Assembly (NCBI RefSeq): GCF_000413435.1
Contig: NZ_KE340326.1
Span: forward strand, 62,001 to 126,000
Direction of reading: 5' to 3'
DNA: 64,000 nucleotides
From: Campylobacter ureolyticus ACS-301-V-Sch3b
GTDB taxonomy: Bacteria > Campylobacterota > Campylobacteria > Campylobacterales > Campylobacteraceae
Positions 62,244 to 64,000 of the stretch are shown piece after piece. Position 1 is the first letter of the stretch; every line of letters begins with the position of its first letter. A program made the position numbers and the translations under genes. The notes under the pieces are model-generated. The model had not been told where the DNA came from. It worked only from the letters and a program-made list of their open reading frames with translations, and made no database searches.

Positions 62244-62851
62244 TATATAATAAAAAAGCCCAATAAGAAAAATACATAAAACATACGAAATATACCATTA
62301 TTCTGTACTTCATCAGAAAAATTAGTAATCTGAATTAAATCAATTCCGCAAAGTAGAAATATGCTGATTGTTGGGAGAACTATAAAAATAAATGCTTTAT
62401 ATAGCTTTATTTCATTCAATATTTTATAGTTTTTTTTAATTTTATGCACAAAAATAATATAAATAAAAATAGAGATAAAATATAAAATATATGCAAATAT
62501 TAAATTATTTTTATTCATAGAGGCTATATACAAGATAAAAATACTAAAAATATATGTTAAAAAAAGTTGTTTTTTATTGCCAGAATCTGCAAAATAAAAC
62601 ATTTTACAAAGTATAATTATAGATAAAAATAAAACATATATTTTGCGAAAAGTATCTTCCACTAAGGCTCCAAATAGTGCTCCTACTAAAATATCAACAA
62701 TATCTATCTTACTATAATTGAGACTTTTTATAAATTCTAAGCCACCAAAATATACAGCAAAAGCCATACCAACTAAAAATATAATAGCTTGAACTTTAAC
62801 CAAAAAAATTCTTTTTTTAGTTGGCGATATTTGAAATTTTTCATTTGGCAT
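62156..62851 (-). CDS. tandem paralogue 2, multi-helix membrane protein of unknown function
   Basis: 231 residues with about six predicted membrane helices. It begins NEKFQISPTKKRIFLVKVQAII and ends with WLSIPINLIKEYRYFKKELN, as in its neighbours. Its first 45 residues are nearly the same as in paralogue 3 (for example IIFLVGMAFAVYFGGL), but residues from about 60 to 200 have diverged strongly. Ribosome binding site AAAAGGAAAAAG. Function unknown. Confidence 0.75.
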   Translation of the reverse strand: MPNEKFQISPTKKRIFLVKVQAIIFLVGMAFAVYFGGLEFIKSLNYSKIDIVDILVGALFGALVEDTFRKIYVLFLSIIILCKMFYFADSGNKKQLFLTYIFSIFILYIASMNKNNLIFAYILYFISIFIYIIFVHKIKKNYKILNEIKLYKAFIFIVLPTISIFLLCGIDLIQITNFSDEVQNNGIFRMFYVFFLLGFFIIYLPLSIWLSIPINLIKEYRYFKKELNISK

Positions 62852-63032
62852 CTTTTTCCTTTTTATGCTACAAATTTATGACTTTTAAAATTATAAATCT
62901 TTTTAGTTATTATTTGGTTGTAAAAAACATTGCAGTTAAAAATTTTATTTGCCTATATTTAACTCTTTTTTAAAATATCTGTATTCGTTTATTAAATTTA
63001 TTGGGACGGATAGCCAAATTGATAGTGGTAAA
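62830..63032. repeat. tandem repeat copy B (gene end plus spacer)
   Basis: Second copy of the 203-base repeat described at 62041-62243; it joins the start of paralogue 2 to the end of paralogue 3. Confidence 0.8.
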
Positions 63033-63619
63033 AATATGGCGACAACAACGACTAATAATGCCATAAAAAATCCAAGTTCTTTTCCTTTAATAGCATAATT
63101 ATCATACAACAAGCCAATGTATAAAACAGCCATAAGAATCGTTGAAAAATTTATATATAAAAATGACTTAAATAGCGGAATTTCATTTATTAACTTATAA
63201 AATTTATCCATTACTAAGATGGAACATAGATAAATAAATACACATGTTAAATAAATACTTAAAGATACATATAAATTATTTAATGTATATAAATTTACAA
63301 GACAAATATAAATTGGTAATAAATTTAGCAATATACCAAATAAATACTTTTTTGATAACTTATAATCATAAGGATAAAATGCTTTTAAAGCTAAAATTAT
63401 AGAAAAAAATAAAATATATATTTTATAAAAAACAGTTTCAAGCAAAGATCCTATTAAAATGTCAAAGATATCTATTTTATTATAGTTATATCTATTAACA
63501 GAATCCAAGCCACCAAAATATACAGCAAAAGCCATACCAACTAAAAATATAATAGCTTGAACTTTTACTAAAAAAATTCTTTTGTTATTTAGCGATATTT
63601 TAGATTTTTCATTTGTCAT
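62945..63619 (-). CDS. tandem paralogue 3, multi-helix membrane protein of unknown function
   Basis: 224 residues with about six predicted membrane helices; I start at the ATG at 63619, with GGA in front, because the longer frame adds only a short unlike extension. Motifs as in paralogues 1 and 2. Its C-terminal third (FKSFLYINFSTILMAVLYIGLLYDNYA) resembles paralogue 1, while its N-terminal third resembles paralogue 2, a mosaic pattern. First gene of the array in the direction of transcription. Confidence 0.75.
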   Translation of the reverse strand: MTNEKSKISLNNKRIFLVKVQAIIFLVGMAFAVYFGGLDSVNRYNYNKIDIFDILIGSLLETVFYKIYILFFSIILALKAFYPYDYKLSKKYLFGILLNLLPIYICLVNLYTLNNLYVSLSIYLTCVFIYLCSILVMDKFYKLINEIPLFKSFLYINFSTILMAVLYIGLLYDNYAIKGKELGFFMALLVVVVAIFLPLSIWLSVPINLINEYRYFKKELNIGK

Positions 63620-63749
63620 TTTAGTTCCGTCACAATGCAATTTTACAACTTTGAAAATTATAAAATATTTTTATCTATTTTATCTTTTAAATTTTTTATA
63701 AAATTTTATAGTACTGCCAAGTATTTATATAATAAATTTTAGATGATAA

Positions 63750-63770
63750 AATAGCCCAAAAAGGGCTATT
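63750..63770 (-). terminator. terminator of the UspA-family gene
   Basis: AATAGCCC/GGGCTATT arms with a 5-base loop, followed on the minus strand by TTATC, 5 bases after the stop codon. Confidence 0.7.
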
Positions 63771-63774
63771 AAAT

Positions 63775-64000
63775 TTACATCATTACAGGATATTTTGTAT
63801 TTTCAAGGAAGTATTTTGAAGCTCCACCTAAGAAAATTTCTCTAATTCCAGTATTTGTGTCAATACCCGCTACGATCATATCAACTTCGTATTTATCAGC
63901 TGCTTTTAAAAGTGCTTGACCTGGAACTTTGCCTTCTGTTTTTACAACTTCAAAATTAGGGTTAATACCATGAATATCAAGATAATTTAAAATTCTTCCT
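63775..64000 (-). CDS. universal stress protein (UspA family), C-terminal part, start outside window
   Basis: About 74 residues to the edge. It contains the UspA end: GQALLKAADKYEVDMIVAGIDTNTGIREIFLGGASKYFL, where the G-x-x-x-x-x-x-x-G-S/A pattern of the ATP-binding loop is recognisable (GIDTNTGIREIFLGGAS), followed by the final strand TKYPVMM. Small-protein Usp involved in stress survival; the partner domain lies outside the window. Confidence 0.85.
   Translation of the reverse strand, partial: GRILNYLDIHGINPNFEVVKTEGKVPGQALLKAADKYEVDMIVAGIDTNTGIREIFLGGASKYFLENTKYPVMM

Noticed and set aside
61436..63619. Array of paralogues as a CRISPR or transposon remnant
   Set aside because: The repeat units are 789 bases apart and consist of coding ends; there are no short regular repeats, terminal inverted repeats or transposase.
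1..64000. Phase-variable poly-G/poly-C tracts typical of Campylobacter surface loci
   Set aside because: No run of eight or more G or C was seen; the longer homopolymers are A/T runs common in this composition.

Overview
The window is chromosomal DNA of a low-GC epsilonproteobacterium, almost certainly a Campylobacter. The codon use is strongly A/T biased. Several gene runs match the order I remember from C. jejuni: rpsP-KH-rimM-trmD-rplS with ffh, an RluA-type gene, waaA, a zinc-ribbon gene, glyQ, purE, a U32 peptidase gene and glnA; serA-rpsA-ispH-aroA-pheT-pheS-HIT; and atpE, pckA and argH. The ATP synthase c subunit with a cleavable-looking N-terminus and the unadenylylatable glutamine synthetase also fit. 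The accessory content differs from C. jejuni, so I suggest a non-thermophilic species, without naming one.

Layout. 1-1571: the 3' part of lnt and a convergent EamA transporter. 1645-4282: a metal-efflux operon with an SmtB-like ArsR repressor, a separate HMA-domain metal-binding protein and a ZntA-type ATPase, followed by an unexplained GC-rich hairpin. 4399-5534: acpS, a small acidic protein and a flavodoxin. 5595-12875: the most unusual region, read on the minus strand. It holds a Fur-like regulator, a P-type ATPase with a degenerate TGE motif, an arginine-motif HMA-like protein, a membrane-anchored ferritin-like protein, three small glycine-zipper membrane proteins, a second P-type ATPase with YSC in place of CPC, and one or two more small membrane proteins. 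I interpret this as a candidate ferrosome (fez-type) iron-compartment operon. 12926-15274: an SbmA/BacA-like transporter and a CorC/HlyC-type protein. 15309-21894: a MoxR/Bat aerotolerance-type operon. 21977-33607: a cupin and the conserved housekeeping block, ending in a tandem-repeat protein and pdxS.

33710-41167 is read on the plus strand: a MocR/PdxR-type regulator divergent from pdxS, glnA, and then a run made of a fused bioD-bioA gene, a sodium:solute symporter and a two-gene ThrE-type exporter. 41194-53609 is read on the minus strand: an M16 peptidase, a Ppx/GppA protein, serA, rpsA, ispH, aroA, pheT and pheS. 53700-57090 holds a HIT protein, a PD-(D/E)XK nuclease-like protein, tRNA-Leu(GAG), atpE and a DsbI/DsbL-like thiol oxidation pair. 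57033-61366 is read on the plus strand: pckA, a CAP-domain lipoprotein and argH. 61436-63619 holds three tandem paralogous membrane proteins whose ends are nearly identical but whose cores differ. The window closes inside a UspA-family gene.

I saw no insertion sequence, prophage, CRISPR array, rRNA operon or poly-G contingency tract. Intergenic gaps are all shorter than 300 bases. All identifications were made by reading the translated sequence and recalling family motifs; no database search was run.
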